From: an uncultured Rhodospirillaceae bacterium
GTDB taxonomy: Bacteria > Pseudomonadota > Alphaproteobacteria > Rhodospirillales > Casp-alpha2
Assembly (NCBI GenBank): GCA_913030825.1
Contig: CAJWCU010000005.1
Location: 145,997-209,996, forward strand
DNA length: 64,000 bases
Direction of reading: 5' to 3'
Positions 52,915-61,872 of the stretch are shown piece after piece. Position numbers and translations under genes: made by a program. Numbering within the stretch: position 1 is the first letter of the stretch; each line of letters opens with the position of its first letter. The notes under the pieces were generated by a model, which was given only the letters and a program-made list of their open reading frames with translations, searched no databases and was not told the origin of the DNA.

Positions 52915-54972
52915 TTGGCATCCCAAGAGAAGCAGTGCCTCGTCTGTTCGTGCGAGGGCACGATACCGCTTGATCAAAAGAAACTGACCGAAAGCCTGAG
53001 GGACATCCCGCTCGCCTTCGCCCGGACCTTGTGCCGGGACGATGCGGCGACGGCCCGCGCGGCCCTGTCCGAGGGCGATACCGTGATCGGCTGCACCCAG
53101 GAAACTGCATTGTTCCAAGACCTGGCGGACGAGGTCGCGCCGCCGGGCGGTGCGCCGCACCGGCTGTCCTTCGTCAATATCCGCGAGATGGCCGGATGGA
53201 CCGGCCTGGCCGAGGATCGCGCCGGACGGACGAACCTGGCCGCCAAGACCGCTGCCCTTCTGGCGGCGGGAAATGTTCCGGCCACGCCCGGCCCGACCGT
53301 CGAAATGGTGTCGCAGGGGGCGATCTGGGTTCTCGGCGAGGACGACGCCGCGCTGGAAACCGCCGCCCGGCTTGCGCCGCAGATGGAAGTGACGGTCCTT
53401 TTGGACACCCCCCATGACATCCCGCCGCCCCGCAAGATGGCGTTTCCCGTCCTCGCCGGGCGGATCGCGAAGGCGACGGGGCACCTTGGGGCGTTTCATC
53501 TGGACATCGAGGACATGCGCGCCGCCGCCCCGTCGTCGCGCGACCGCCTGACGTTCAGCGGCACCCCACAGACCGGGACCGCGCTTTGCGATCTCATTCT
53601 GGACCTGCGAAAGACCCCGCCGCTATTCCCGGCGGCGGAAAAGCGCGACGGCTATCTGCGGGCGGACCCCGGTGCGCCTACCGCGATTGCGGACGCGGTA
53701 ATTTCCGCCCTCGGCCTTGTCGGTACGTTCGAGAAACCCCGATACATCGATTACGATGCTGCCATCTGCGCCCATGCCCGCAGCCGCATCACCGGCTGCT
53801 CGCGCTGCCTCGATCTCTGCCCCACCGGGGCCGTGACCGAGGACGGCGACAATGTCCGGTACGATCCATACGTCTGTGCCGGCTGCGGTGCCTGCGCCGC
53901 CGCCTGCCCGACCGGCGCCGCCCATTACGGGCCCGCCGACGACAACGGCGACCTCAAACGTCTGCGCGCCCTCGCCCGCACCTATGTCGATGCCGGCGGC
54001 CGCCATCCGGTCCTGCTGCTGCACGACCGGGGGTACGGCGAAGACGTCATCGACATGCTGGCGCGGCACGGCGACGGCCTGCCGCCCCACGTCCTGCCGC
54101 TGTCGCTCAACCACGTGACGCAGGCCGGGCTCGACCTGCTGCTGGCCGCCGTCGCCTACGGTATCCAGCACGTCCTGATCCTGACCGCCCCAGACGACCG
54201 GGACGGCCGCCCCGTGCTGGAGGAACAGGCCGACCTCGCCGCCTTGGTCGCGGCGGGGCTGGGGTATGGCGACACCCGTTTCACGGTCATCGACGAAGCC
54301 GACCCCGAGCGCATCGCCGAAGGCATTTACAACGCGGACGCGCCGGACGCCCTGACGCCGTCGGCGTTCGAGCCCTTGGGGCGCAAACGCGGAATTCTGC
54401 GTCTTGCCCTAGACCATCTTCATCGCCACGCCCCCATGCCGGTCGACGAAATCGCCCTGCCGGCCGGCGCGCCGTTCGGCCAGATCGAGGTCGACCGGGA
54501 CAAATGCACGCTCTGCATGTCCTGCGTCGGCGCCTGCCCCGCCGGCGCCCTGGGAGACGACCCGGAACGCCCGCGCCTGAGCTTCGTCGAAGACGCCTGC
54601 GTGCAATGCGGCCTGTGCCGCAAGACCTGTCCGGAGGGCGCGATCTCGCTGACCCCGCGGCTGTCGTTCCTGGAGACCGCATCCCGGCCCGAGACGAAGA
54701 ACGAGGAAGATCCCTTTCATTGCATTTCCTGCGGCAAGCCGTTCGCCACGCGATCGTCCCTGACCCGCCTGAAGGACAAGCTCGGAAGCCATCCTCAATT
54801 CCAGAAGCCGGGTGCCCTCGCGCGCCTGGAGATGTGCGAAGAATGCCGCGTGATCGACATGATGCAGACCGAGGACGACCCTTTCTCCGTCGGCGCCGTT
54901 CCCAGAACACGGACGACGCAGGACTATCTCGCCGGCCGCATCGCCGAAGACGACGAGGAAGGCCTTGGCTAA
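52915..54972 (+). CDS. Multi-cluster 4Fe-4S ferredoxin-like protein of the FDH region
   Basis: A 685-residue iron-sulfur protein. It begins with CLVCSC (residues 8-13). Two pairs of [4Fe-4S] ferredoxin domains are visible, CSRCLDLCPTGAV with CAGCGACAAACP in the middle and CTLCMSCVGACP with CVQCGLCRKTCP near residue 540-590, and then CISCGKPF with CEEC. The TTG at 52915 has GGGAAGG 7 nt upstream; the frame is open to 52846 but without a site. Proteins like this accompany FDH genes and may route electrons or help maturation. It overlaps the ModE-like gene by 8 bp. Confidence 0.85.
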   Translation: MASQEKQCLVCSCEGTIPLDQKKLTESLRDIPLAFARTLCRDDAATARAALSEGDTVIGCTQETALFQDLADEVAPPGGAPHRLSFVNIREMAGWTGLAEDRAGRTNLAAKTAALLAAGNVPATPGPTVEMVSQGAIWVLGEDDAALETAARLAPQMEVTVLLDTPHDIPPPRKMAFPVLAGRIAKATGHLGAFHLDIEDMRAAAPSSRDRLTFSGTPQTGTALCDLILDLRKTPPLFPAAEKRDGYLRADPGAPTAIADAVISALGLVGTFEKPRYIDYDAAICAHARSRITGCSRCLDLCPTGAVTEDGDNVRYDPYVCAGCGACAAACPTGAAHYGPADDNGDLKRLRALARTYVDAGGRHPVLLLHDRGYGEDVIDMLARHGDGLPPHVLPLSLNHVTQAGLDLLLAAVAYGIQHVLILTAPDDRDGRPVLEEQADLAALVAAGLGYGDTRFTVIDEADPERIAEGIYNADAPDALTPSAFEPLGRKRGILRLALDHLHRHAPMPVDEIALPAGAPFGQIEVDRDKCTLCMSCVGACPAGALGDDPERPRLSFVEDACVQCGLCRKTCPEGAISLTPRLSFLETASRPETKNEEDPFHCISCGKPFATRSSLTRLKDKLGSHPQFQKPGALARLEMCEECRVIDMMQTEDDPFSVGAVPRTRTTQDYLAGRIAEDDEEGLG

Positions 54973-55417
54973 AGCATCGCGATTCCGCAAACGCACCGCG
55001 GCCGAGGATGCCGCGGTTGCCGGAAAGCACGGCGACGGCCGGGCCGTGCGCCTGATGATCCGCGTGGCGCTCGGCCCCGTCGGCTCGCTCGGCCCCGGCA
55101 AGGTGCGGCTGATGGAGCTGATCGACGAGAAGGGCTCGATCTCGGCGGCCTGCAAGGAAATGGGCATGTCCTACCGCCGGGCCTGGCGGCTGCTGCAAAG
55201 CCTCAACGGCGCCTTCCGCGAAGAGGTCGTGGCGACCCGCCAGGGCGGCAACCAGGGCGGCGGCGCCGAACTGACCGATTTCGGGCGGACCCTGCTGGCC
55301 CGTTGTGAGGTGATCCGCGAGAAGGCCCGGCTCGCCGTCCGGGCCGATCTGGACGACCTTGAAAAGGATTTCGTGCAGTGGGCGCCGGTGCCCGCCAAGG
55401 ACAACGACAAAGCCTGA
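54965..55417 (+). CDS. ModE-like winged-helix regulator without ligand domain
   Basis: A 150-residue protein with the ModE N-terminal LysR-type winged helix. KVRLMELIDEKGSISAACKE leads into MGMSYRRAWRLLQSLN, and RQGGNQGGGAELTDFGRTLL follows, as in ModE. The TOBE molybdate-binding domains are missing, so it may sense nothing itself or work with the separate molbindin. TTG start at 54965 with GAGGAAGG directly upstream; translation is coupled to the ferredoxin gene. Confidence 0.85.
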   Translation: MAKASRFRKRTAAEDAAVAGKHGDGRAVRLMIRVALGPVGSLGPGKVRLMELIDEKGSISAACKEMGMSYRRAWRLLQSLNGAFREEVVATRQGGNQGGGAELTDFGRTLLARCEVIREKARLAVRADLDDLEKDFVQWAPVPAKDNDKA

Positions 55418-55479
55418 CCCATCGACGGGTGGCAGACCAACGACAGCAACAACCACGACACCGGCGGGACCATCCGACC

Positions 55480-56439
55480 ATGCAACTGCGTCATCTCAGA
55501 TATTTCGTCGCGCTCGGCCGCGAAAAGCATTTCGGCCGCGCGGCGGAAACCTGCCACGTCACGCAATCGACCCTGTCCGCCGCGATCCGCCAGTTGGAGA
55601 CGGAGATCGGCGCCCCCCTTATCGTCCGCGACAAGCGGTTCAAGGAATTCACCGACGAGGGCCGGGTGCTGCTGGAATGGGCGAGCCGCGTGGTCGCCGA
55701 GCGCGAGGAACTGGACCAACGCATCGGCCGCATGCGGGGCGAGTTGTCGGGCGAGCTGGCGGTCGGCGCCGTGCCGACGGCCCTGCCGACCATCAGCCTT
55801 CTGACCACGCCGTTCTCGCGCCTGCATTCCAACGTGACACTGCGCATCCTGTCGCGCACGTCGGACGAGATCCAGCGGATGCTGGACGAGTTCGTGCTGG
55901 ATATCGGGATCAGCTATCTCGACAACGAACCTCTGACCGGCGTCGACGTCCAGCCGCTCTATGCCGAGCGCTATATCCTGCTGACATCCGCCGACGGGCC
56001 GTTCCAGGGGCGCGACGACGTGACCTGGCGCGAGGCCGGAGGAACGCCGCTCTGCCTGCTGACCTCGGACATGCAGAACCGCCGCATCCTCAATTCGATC
56101 TTCGCCGAGATGGGGGCCTCGCCCAACGTCCATGCGGAAACAAATTCCGTGATGGCGCTGTGCTCGCACATTCGATCCGGGACCTGGTCGAGCATCCTGC
56201 CCGATAATTTTCTTTGGGCCTTCGGGACGCCGCCGGGGATGATCGCCCTGCCCCTGGTGAAGCCCGAGAAATCCTTCACCATGGGCATGATCGTGCGCCG
56301 CCAGGACCCGGTGCCGCCGCTGGTCGAAGCCTTCCGCGAGGCGGTCGGCGATATCGACATGGAGCGGGTCTTCCGACCCGGCGATTTGTTCAAGGCCGAC
56401 CAAGTGAAATCGGAAACAGCGATTTCGTCTTCGGTATAA
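55480..56439 (+). CDS. LysR-family transcription regulator, possible fds regulator
   Basis: A 319-residue LysR protein. The N-terminal helix-turn-helix is in residues 1-60 (LRHLRYFVALGREKHFGRAA, then TQSTLSAAIRQLE). The C-terminal co-inducer domain is complete, with ILPDNFLWAF near residue 245. It lies 42 bp upstream of fdsG on the same strand. LysR genes often accompany the soluble formate dehydrogenase operon and may respond to formate; this is inference. Confidence 0.9.
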   Translation: MQLRHLRYFVALGREKHFGRAAETCHVTQSTLSAAIRQLETEIGAPLIVRDKRFKEFTDEGRVLLEWASRVVAEREELDQRIGRMRGELSGELAVGAVPTALPTISLLTTPFSRLHSNVTLRILSRTSDEIQRMLDEFVLDIGISYLDNEPLTGVDVQPLYAERYILLTSADGPFQGRDDVTWREAGGTPLCLLTSDMQNRRILNSIFAEMGASPNVHAETNSVMALCSHIRSGTWSSILPDNFLWAFGTPPGMIALPLVKPEKSFTMGMIVRRQDPVPPLVEAFREAVGDIDMERVFRPGDLFKADQVKSETAISSSV

Positions 56440-56481
56440 TTCGTTGGAACGAGGTTTCGGGCACACCGCATAGTTCCGGCC

Positions 56482-56940
56482 ATGAAACCGCAAGCCCCCC
56501 GTTTTGACGCTTTCGACGCCGACGCCTGCCGCGAGATCGCGCAGGATTTGGCTAACCACGAAGGCCCGCTACTGCCGATCCTTCACGCCTTGCAGGACCG
56601 CTTCGGCTATATCGATCAAGCCGCCCTGCCGGTGATCGCCGACGTTCTCAACCTGTCGCGGGCCGAAGTGCACGGCGTCGTTACTTTCTATCACGACTTC
56701 CGAAGCAGGCCTCCGGGCCGCCACGTCGTCAAGATCTGCCGCGCCGAGGCCTGCCAGGCCCTGGGCGCGCAGAAGCTGTTCGACGAGGTCGCGGCGGCCA
56801 GCGCCGAGAACGGCGCGGTCACGGTCGAGGCCGTCTATTGCCTGGGCAATTGCGCGCTGTCGCCGGCGGCGTTGATCGACGGCGACCTGCACGGGCGGCT
56901 GGACACGACCCGCACGCTGGACCTGGTGGCCGGCCGATGA
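56482..56940 (+). CDS. fdsG: NAD-dependent formate dehydrogenase gamma subunit FdsG
   Basis: A 152-residue NuoE-like thioredoxin-fold subunit. The [2Fe-2S] cluster ligands are C86, C91, C120 and C124 (CRAEAC and YCLGNC). LLPILHALQDRFGYI and SRAEVHGVVTFYHDF are family signatures. The stop overlaps the fdsB start by ATGA. It is the first structural gene of fdsGBAD. Confidence 0.95.
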   Translation: MKPQAPRFDAFDADACREIAQDLANHEGPLLPILHALQDRFGYIDQAALPVIADVLNLSRAEVHGVVTFYHDFRSRPPGRHVVKICRAEACQALGAQKLFDEVAAASAENGAVTVEAVYCLGNCALSPAALIDGDLHGRLDTTRTLDLVAGR

Positions 56941-58472
56941 CGACGAAAATCTACGTTCCCTGCGACGCGGCGTCGCTTTCCATGGGGGCCGAGGCGGTCG
57001 CCGACGCCATCCGGGAAAGCGGCGCCGACGTCGCCGTGACCCGCACGGGCACGCGCGGCCTGTTGTGGCTGGAACCGCTGCTGGAAATCGAGATCTCGGG
57101 ACGGCGCGTCGGCTTCGGCCCGGTCACGCCAGACGACGTGCCCGGAATCCTGACCCGGGGCGAAGCGCATCCGCTCTGCCTCGGCCCAGTCGAAGACATT
57201 CCCTATCTGAAAAGCCAGCAGCGCCTGACTTTCCAGCGCTGCGGCGTGATCGATCCGGTCTCGCTGGACGACTACAAGGCCCATGGTGGGCTCAAGGGCC
57301 TAACGCACGCCGTCGCCATGGCGCCCCAGGCGATCGTCGAGGAAGTCACCGAGTCGGGCCTGCGCGGGCGCGGCGGCGCCGGTTTTCCGACCGGCATCAA
57401 ATGGAACACGGTGCTGAAGGCCAAGGCCCCGCAGAAGTACATCGTCTGCAACGCCGACGAGGGCGACAGCGGCACCTTCGCCGACCGCATCCTGATGGAG
57501 GGCGATCCCTTCCTGCTGATCGAGGGCATGGCCATCGCTGGGCGCGCCGTGGGGGCAACCAGGGGCTATATCTACCTGCGCTCCGAATACCCGCACGCTT
57601 TCCGCACCCTGTCCCGCGCCATCGAGACGGCGCGCGCCGCCGGGGTCCTGGGCGACGATGTGCTGGGCAGCGGCGTCGCCTTCGACATGGAGGTCCGCTT
57701 AGGCGCCGGCGCCTATATCTGCGGCGAGGAAACCTCGCTGCTGGAAAGCCTTGAAGGCCGGCGCGGACAAGTCCGGTTCAAGCCGCCCCTGCCCGCCGTC
57801 GAGGGCCTGTTCAACAAACCCACAGTCATCAACAACGTCCTGTCCCTGGCCGCCGTGCCGACGATCCTGGCCGAGGGCGCCGCCTATTACCGTGACTTCG
57901 GGACGGGCCGGTCGCGCGGCACCCTGCCGATCCAACTGGGCGGCAACGTCAAACGCGGCGGCCTGATCGAACGCGCCTTTGGCCTGAGCCTGCGCGAAAT
58001 CGTCGAGGACTACGGCGGCGGCACCCTGACCGGCCAGCCCGTGCATGCGGTGCAGGTCGGCGGGCCCTTGGGCGCCTACTGGCCGACGGCATTGTTCGAC
58101 ACGCCGCTCGACTACGAAGCCTTCGCCGCCCGTGGCGGCATGGTCGGCCACGGCGGCGTCGTGGTTTTCGACGACACGGTCGACATGGCCCAGCAGGCAC
58201 GCTTCGCCTTTGAATTCTGCGCCATCGAAAGCTGCGGCAAATGCACGCCCTGCCGCATCGGATCGACCCGGGGGGCCGAGACCATGGACCGGGTGATCGC
58301 CGGTGACGGCGAGGCCGTGAACCTGGTGCGCGACCTGTGCGGCGTCATGCAGGACGGATCGCTCTGCGCGCTCGGCGGCCTGACCCATATGCCGGTGCTC
58401 AGCGCGCTCGACAATTTCCCGGACCATTTCCCCAATCAGTTCCCAGGTGCCGCCCGCGATGCGGCGGAATGA
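56937..58472 (+). CDS. fdsB: NAD-dependent formate dehydrogenase beta subunit FdsB
   Basis: A 511-residue NuoF-like subunit that binds FMN and NAD+. GLRGRGGAGFPTGIKW is the NADH/FMN glycine loop, VCNADEGDSGTFADR follows, and the [4Fe-4S] ligands are in SCGKCTPCRIG and the later C of SLCALGG. An N-terminal thioredoxin-like part precedes it. The start ATG overlaps the fdsG stop. It reduces NAD+ with electrons from FdsA. Confidence 0.96.
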   Translation: MTTKIYVPCDAASLSMGAEAVADAIRESGADVAVTRTGTRGLLWLEPLLEIEISGRRVGFGPVTPDDVPGILTRGEAHPLCLGPVEDIPYLKSQQRLTFQRCGVIDPVSLDDYKAHGGLKGLTHAVAMAPQAIVEEVTESGLRGRGGAGFPTGIKWNTVLKAKAPQKYIVCNADEGDSGTFADRILMEGDPFLLIEGMAIAGRAVGATRGYIYLRSEYPHAFRTLSRAIETARAAGVLGDDVLGSGVAFDMEVRLGAGAYICGEETSLLESLEGRRGQVRFKPPLPAVEGLFNKPTVINNVLSLAAVPTILAEGAAYYRDFGTGRSRGTLPIQLGGNVKRGGLIERAFGLSLREIVEDYGGGTLTGQPVHAVQVGGPLGAYWPTALFDTPLDYEAFAARGGMVGHGGVVVFDDTVDMAQQARFAFEFCAIESCGKCTPCRIGSTRGAETMDRVIAGDGEAVNLVRDLCGVMQDGSLCALGGLTHMPVLSALDNFPDHFPNQFPGAARDAAE

Positions 58473-58495
58473 CAAGACAAAGGACGGAGACGACC

Positions 58496-61330
58496 ATGGC
58501 AGCCCCCTTCGACGCAGACCTGGGAACCCCCGCCCGCAAGGGAGCGACCCAAGTCGACCTGGAAATCGACGGCATCACCGTCCGCGCACCGGAAGGAACC
58601 TCGGTCATACGGGCCGCCGCCTTGGCCGGCGTCAATGTGCCCAAGCTCTGCGCCACGGACAAGCTGGAGCCCTTCGGGTCCTGCCGCCTCTGCCTGGTCG
58701 AGATCGAGGGTCGGGGCGGCACCCCTGCCTCCTGCACCACGCCGGTCGAGGCCGGAATGAAGGTCTCGACGCAAACCGACCGGCTGGCCAAGCTGCGGCG
58801 CGGCGTCATGGAATTGTACATCAGCGACCATCCGCTCGACTGCTTGACCTGCTCGGCCAACGGCGATTGCGAGCTTCAAGACATGGCGGGCGCGGTCGGC
58901 CTGCGCGATGTGCGCTACGGCTTCGACGGCGAAAACCACACCCATCAGGCCAAGGATGCGTCCAATCCCTATTTCACCTTCGACCCGTCGAAATGCATCG
59001 TCTGTTCGCGCTGCGTGCGGGCCTGCGAGGAACAACAGGGCACCTTCGCCCTGACCATCGACGGGCGCGGGTTTGCCTCGCACGTCGCCGCCGGGATGGA
59101 CGAGGATTTTCTGGCCTCCGAATGCGTATCCTGCGGCGCCTGCGTCGATGCCTGCCCGACGGCGACCCTGATGGAGAAAAGCGTCATCGAGATGGGCCAG
59201 CCCGACCGCAAGGTGCGCACGACCTGCGCCTACTGCGGGGTCGGCTGCGGCTTCGTCGCCGAGATGCAGGGCGAACGGGTCGTCCGCATGACCCCGGACA
59301 AACAGGGCAAGGCCAACCGGGGCCATTCCTGCGTCAAGGGCCGCTTCGCCTGGGGCTACGCCACCCATAAGGACCGCATCACCCAGCCCATGATCCGCGA
59401 CAGCATCCATGAGCCCTGGCGCGAAGTGACCTGGGACGAGGCCATCGCCAAGGCGGCGACCGGTTTCCGTGAGATCCAGGAAAAGCATGGCCGGGGTGCC
59501 GTCGGCGGCATCACCTCGTCGCGCTGCACCAACGAGGAAACCTATCTGGTGCAGAAGCTGATCCGCGCTGGCTTCGGTAACAACAACACGGATACCTGCG
59601 CGCGGGTCTGCCATTCGCCCACGGGCTACGGCCTGAAGACGGCCTTCGGCACCTCGGCCGGGACGCAGGATTTCGCCTCGGTCCAGGACGCCGACGTGGT
59701 CCTGGTGATCGGCGCCAACCCGACGGACGCCCATCCGGTGTTCGGCTCGCAGTTGAAGCGCCGCCACCGCCAGGGGGCCGGGCTGATCGTCGCCGACCCC
59801 CGGCGCATCGATCTGGTGAAATCGCCGCATGTGGCGGCGGCCCATCACCTGCAGTTGATGCCCGGGACCAACGTGGCCCTGGTCAACGCCCTGGCCCATG
59901 TCATCGCGAAGGAAGACCTGATCGACGATGATTTCGTCAATTCGCGCTGCGACCTGCGGGAGTTCGAACGCTGGCGCGATTTCATCACCCTGCCGGAAAA
60001 TTCCCCGGAAGCCACGACAAGCATCACCGGCGTGCCGGCGGACGAAGTCCGCGCCGCAGCACGCCTTTACGCCGGGGCGAAGAATGCCGCGATCTATTAC
60101 GGCCTGGGCGTGACCGAACATTCCCAGGGCACGACCATGGTCATGGGCATGGCCAACCTGGCCATGGCGACCAGCAACCTCGGGCGGCCCGGCGTCGGCG
60201 TGAACCCGCTGCGCGGTCAGAACAACGTCCAGGGCTCTTGCGACATGGGGTCGTTCCCGCACGAATTGCCGGGCTACCGCCATGTCGCCGACGACACCGT
60301 GCGCGGGATGTTCGAAGACGCCTGGAACGTGCATCTGGACCCGGAACCGGGCCTGCGCATTCCCAACATGTTCGACGCGGCGCTGGAGGGCTCGTTCAAG
60401 GGCCTCTACGTCCAGGGCGAGGACATCGTGCAGTCCGATCCCAACACCCAACACGTCACCGCCGCCATGGCGGCCATGGATTGCGTCGTCGTCCAGGACC
60501 TGTTCCTGAACGAAACGGCGGCCTATGCCCATGTCTTCCTGCCGGGGGCGTCGTTCCTGGAAAAGGACGGCACCTTCACCAATGCGGAGCGGCGCATTTC
60601 CCGCGTCCGCCGGGCCATGTCGCCGATGGCGGGCTTCGCCGATTGGGAAGTCACGATGAAGCTTTCGGCGGCCCTGGGCTATCCCATGGATTATGCCCAT
60701 CCGTCGGAAATCATGGACGAGATCGCGCGCCTCACGCCGACCTTCGCCGGGGTGTCCTACGACAAGCTCGAACGCGAGGGCAGCATCCAATGGCCCTGCA
60801 ACGACGCGGCACCCATGGGCACGCCGACCATGCATGAACGCGGCTTTTCCAACGGCGCCGGGCGCTTCATGGTCACGCAATACGTGCCGACCGACGAACG
60901 CACGGGCCCGCGGTTCCCGCTGATCCTCACGACCGGGCGCATCCTGTCGCAATACAACGTGGGGGCGCAGACCCGGCGCACGGAGAACGGCGCCTGGCAC
61001 GGCGAGGACGTTCTGGAAATCCATCCCTTCGACGCCGAGAACCGGGGCATCCGCGACGGCGCCATGGTTTCCCTGGCGAGCCGCGCCGGGGACATCACCC
61101 TGAAGGCCCATGTCAGCGACCGCATGCAGCCGGGCGTCGTCTACACCACCTTCCACCATCCCGAGACCGGGGCCAACGTGGTGACGACCGAGAATTCCGA
61201 CTGGGCGACCAACTGCCCCGAATACAAGGTCACCGCCGTCGAGGTCCGGCCGACCAACCGCTGGTCCGACTGGCAGGAAGAAAACGAAGCTTTCCGCGCC
61301 CGCGCCACGCGGATCGAAGCGGCCGAATAG
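58496..61330 (+). CDS. fdsA: NAD-dependent formate dehydrogenase alpha (catalytic) subunit FdsA
   Basis: A 944-residue cytoplasmic molybdopterin subunit. It has an N-terminal [2Fe-2S] domain (C52, C63, C66, C80), a NuoG-type His-Cys3 cluster (H112, C116, C119, C125), two ferredoxin clusters (C167/170/173/177 and C210/213/216/220) and the catalytic-domain cluster C244/247/251/279. Cys372-His373 in ARVCHSPTGYG ligates molybdenum, so it is the Cys form. There is no Tat signal. The ATG at 58496 has GGAG 6 nt upstream; an ATG at 58469 overlapping the fdsB stop is an alternative that adds 9 residues. Confidence 0.96.
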   Translation: MAAPFDADLGTPARKGATQVDLEIDGITVRAPEGTSVIRAAALAGVNVPKLCATDKLEPFGSCRLCLVEIEGRGGTPASCTTPVEAGMKVSTQTDRLAKLRRGVMELYISDHPLDCLTCSANGDCELQDMAGAVGLRDVRYGFDGENHTHQAKDASNPYFTFDPSKCIVCSRCVRACEEQQGTFALTIDGRGFASHVAAGMDEDFLASECVSCGACVDACPTATLMEKSVIEMGQPDRKVRTTCAYCGVGCGFVAEMQGERVVRMTPDKQGKANRGHSCVKGRFAWGYATHKDRITQPMIRDSIHEPWREVTWDEAIAKAATGFREIQEKHGRGAVGGITSSRCTNEETYLVQKLIRAGFGNNNTDTCARVCHSPTGYGLKTAFGTSAGTQDFASVQDADVVLVIGANPTDAHPVFGSQLKRRHRQGAGLIVADPRRIDLVKSPHVAAAHHLQLMPGTNVALVNALAHVIAKEDLIDDDFVNSRCDLREFERWRDFITLPENSPEATTSITGVPADEVRAAARLYAGAKNAAIYYGLGVTEHSQGTTMVMGMANLAMATSNLGRPGVGVNPLRGQNNVQGSCDMGSFPHELPGYRHVADDTVRGMFEDAWNVHLDPEPGLRIPNMFDAALEGSFKGLYVQGEDIVQSDPNTQHVTAAMAAMDCVVVQDLFLNETAAYAHVFLPGASFLEKDGTFTNAERRISRVRRAMSPMAGFADWEVTMKLSAALGYPMDYAHPSEIMDEIARLTPTFAGVSYDKLEREGSIQWPCNDAAPMGTPTMHERGFSNGAGRFMVTQYVPTDERTGPRFPLILTTGRILSQYNVGAQTRRTENGAWHGEDVLEIHPFDAENRGIRDGAMVSLASRAGDITLKAHVSDRMQPGVVYTTFHHPETGANVVTTENSDWATNCPEYKVTAVEVRPTNRWSDWQEENEAFRARATRIEAAE

Positions 61331-61349
61331 GCGCAAGGGACAGCACAGC

Positions 61350-61556
61350 ATGGAACCCGAGCGCCTGACCGCCATGGCCAACCAGATCGCCGCATTCTTC
61401 GACTCATACCCTGAGGACGAAGCGGTCACCGCCACGGCCGACCACCTGCGCCAGTTCTGGGACCCGCGCATGCGCGGACAGTTGAAGGAATTGGTCGCCG
61501 CCGGCGGCGATAGCGGCCTCACCCCGACCGCCCTGGCCGCCGCCCGGCGGATTTAA
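61350..61556 (+). CDS. fdsD: NAD-dependent formate dehydrogenase delta subunit FdsD
   Basis: A 68-residue helical protein. The phrase RLTAMANQIAAFFDSYP and then HLRQFWDPRMRGQLKELVA match FdsD, the small subunit at the end of fds operons. It follows fdsA by 19 bp with AAGGGA upstream. It completes fdsGBAD; the fdsC/fdhD function is presumably given by the fdhD gene at 50.4-51.4 kb. Confidence 0.93.
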   Translation: MEPERLTAMANQIAAFFDSYPEDEAVTATADHLRQFWDPRMRGQLKELVAAGGDSGLTPTALAAARRI

Positions 61557-61689
61557 GCCCATAGCCGGTCCGCTGCCTGTCTACGGCAAGTATCGCCACG
61601 CTTTCATTGGAAAAGCCGGTGGTAAGGGGGAAATTTGAAAGTTTTTCGGCCTCCTCGGTCTGAAAAGGCACGGAAATCCAGGAAAAGAA

Positions 61690-61729
61690 TGGTGGGCGCA
61701 CTAGGACTCGAACCTTGGACCCGCTGATT
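61690..61729 (-). pseudogene. Decayed tRNA-Lys 3' half (second copy)
   Basis: On the minus strand this 40-bp piece equals the tRNA-Lys 3' half at 63948 and 38728 except for one change: CACTAGG in place of CACAAGG, which breaks a T-stem pair (CCTAG against CAAGG). It stops at the anticodon stem, at CTGATT, where tRNA-Thr sequence takes over on the other strand. It is a non-functional displaced end. Confidence 0.85.
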
Positions 61730-61772
61730 TGTAATCAGTAGGTCGTCAGTTCGAGCCCGACATCCGGCACCA
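61724..61772 (+). pseudogene. Decayed tRNA-Thr(TGT) 3' half
   Basis: Plus-strand sequence from the anticodon stem-loop CTGATTTGTAATCAG (anticodon TGT) through the T-loop TTCGAGC to the acceptor and CCA end. The 5' half is missing. The T-stem has an A-C mismatch (GTCAG against CCGAC), so it is decayed. It keeps its own terminator at 61777-61800. It shares CTGATT (61724-61729) with the tRNA-Lys fragment, which marks the joining point. Confidence 0.8.
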
Positions 61773-61776
61773 TTTT

Positions 61777-61807
61777 AAAACTGCCACTTTTGGCAGTTTT
61801 CTTTTTT
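61777..61807 (+). terminator. Intrinsic terminator after the tRNA-Thr fragment
   Basis: AAAACTGCCA (61777-61786) and TGGCAGTTTT (61791-61800) form a perfect 10-bp stem with a CTTT loop, followed by CTTTTTT. A textbook Rho-independent terminator that presumably came along with the tRNA-Thr fragment. It also separates the fds operon from the next gene. Confidence 0.85.
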
Positions 61808-61872
61808 AACGCCTCGCTTCGTGGGACACTCTTGGGACACTCGCTCTCAACATTTTTCAATCCATCACCGCA

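Larger units (their letters stand above)
61557..61872. other. Intergenic region with the hybrid tRNA junction
   Basis: 316 bp without a protein gene. It holds the end of the fds operon, a decayed tRNA-Lys 3' half, a decayed tRNA-Thr 3' half in the opposite orientation, an intrinsic terminator and the leader of the DUF5677-like gene. Confidence 0.7.

Noticed and set aside
58436..61522. A 1028-codon minus-strand open frame opposite fdsA and fdsD
   Set aside because: FdsA has complete cofactor motifs on the plus strand; the opposite frame has no recognisable domain.
38860..61689. Integrase, transposase or phage genes that would prove a mobile element
   Set aside because: I looked for tyrosine/serine recombinase and transposase motifs and saw none; only a ribbon-helix-helix-like gene is suggestive.
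61690..61772. A single chimeric tRNA gene
   Set aside because: The two halves run in opposite directions, each giving a 3' half with CCA at the outer end, so they cannot make one tRNA. Both have T-stem mismatches.
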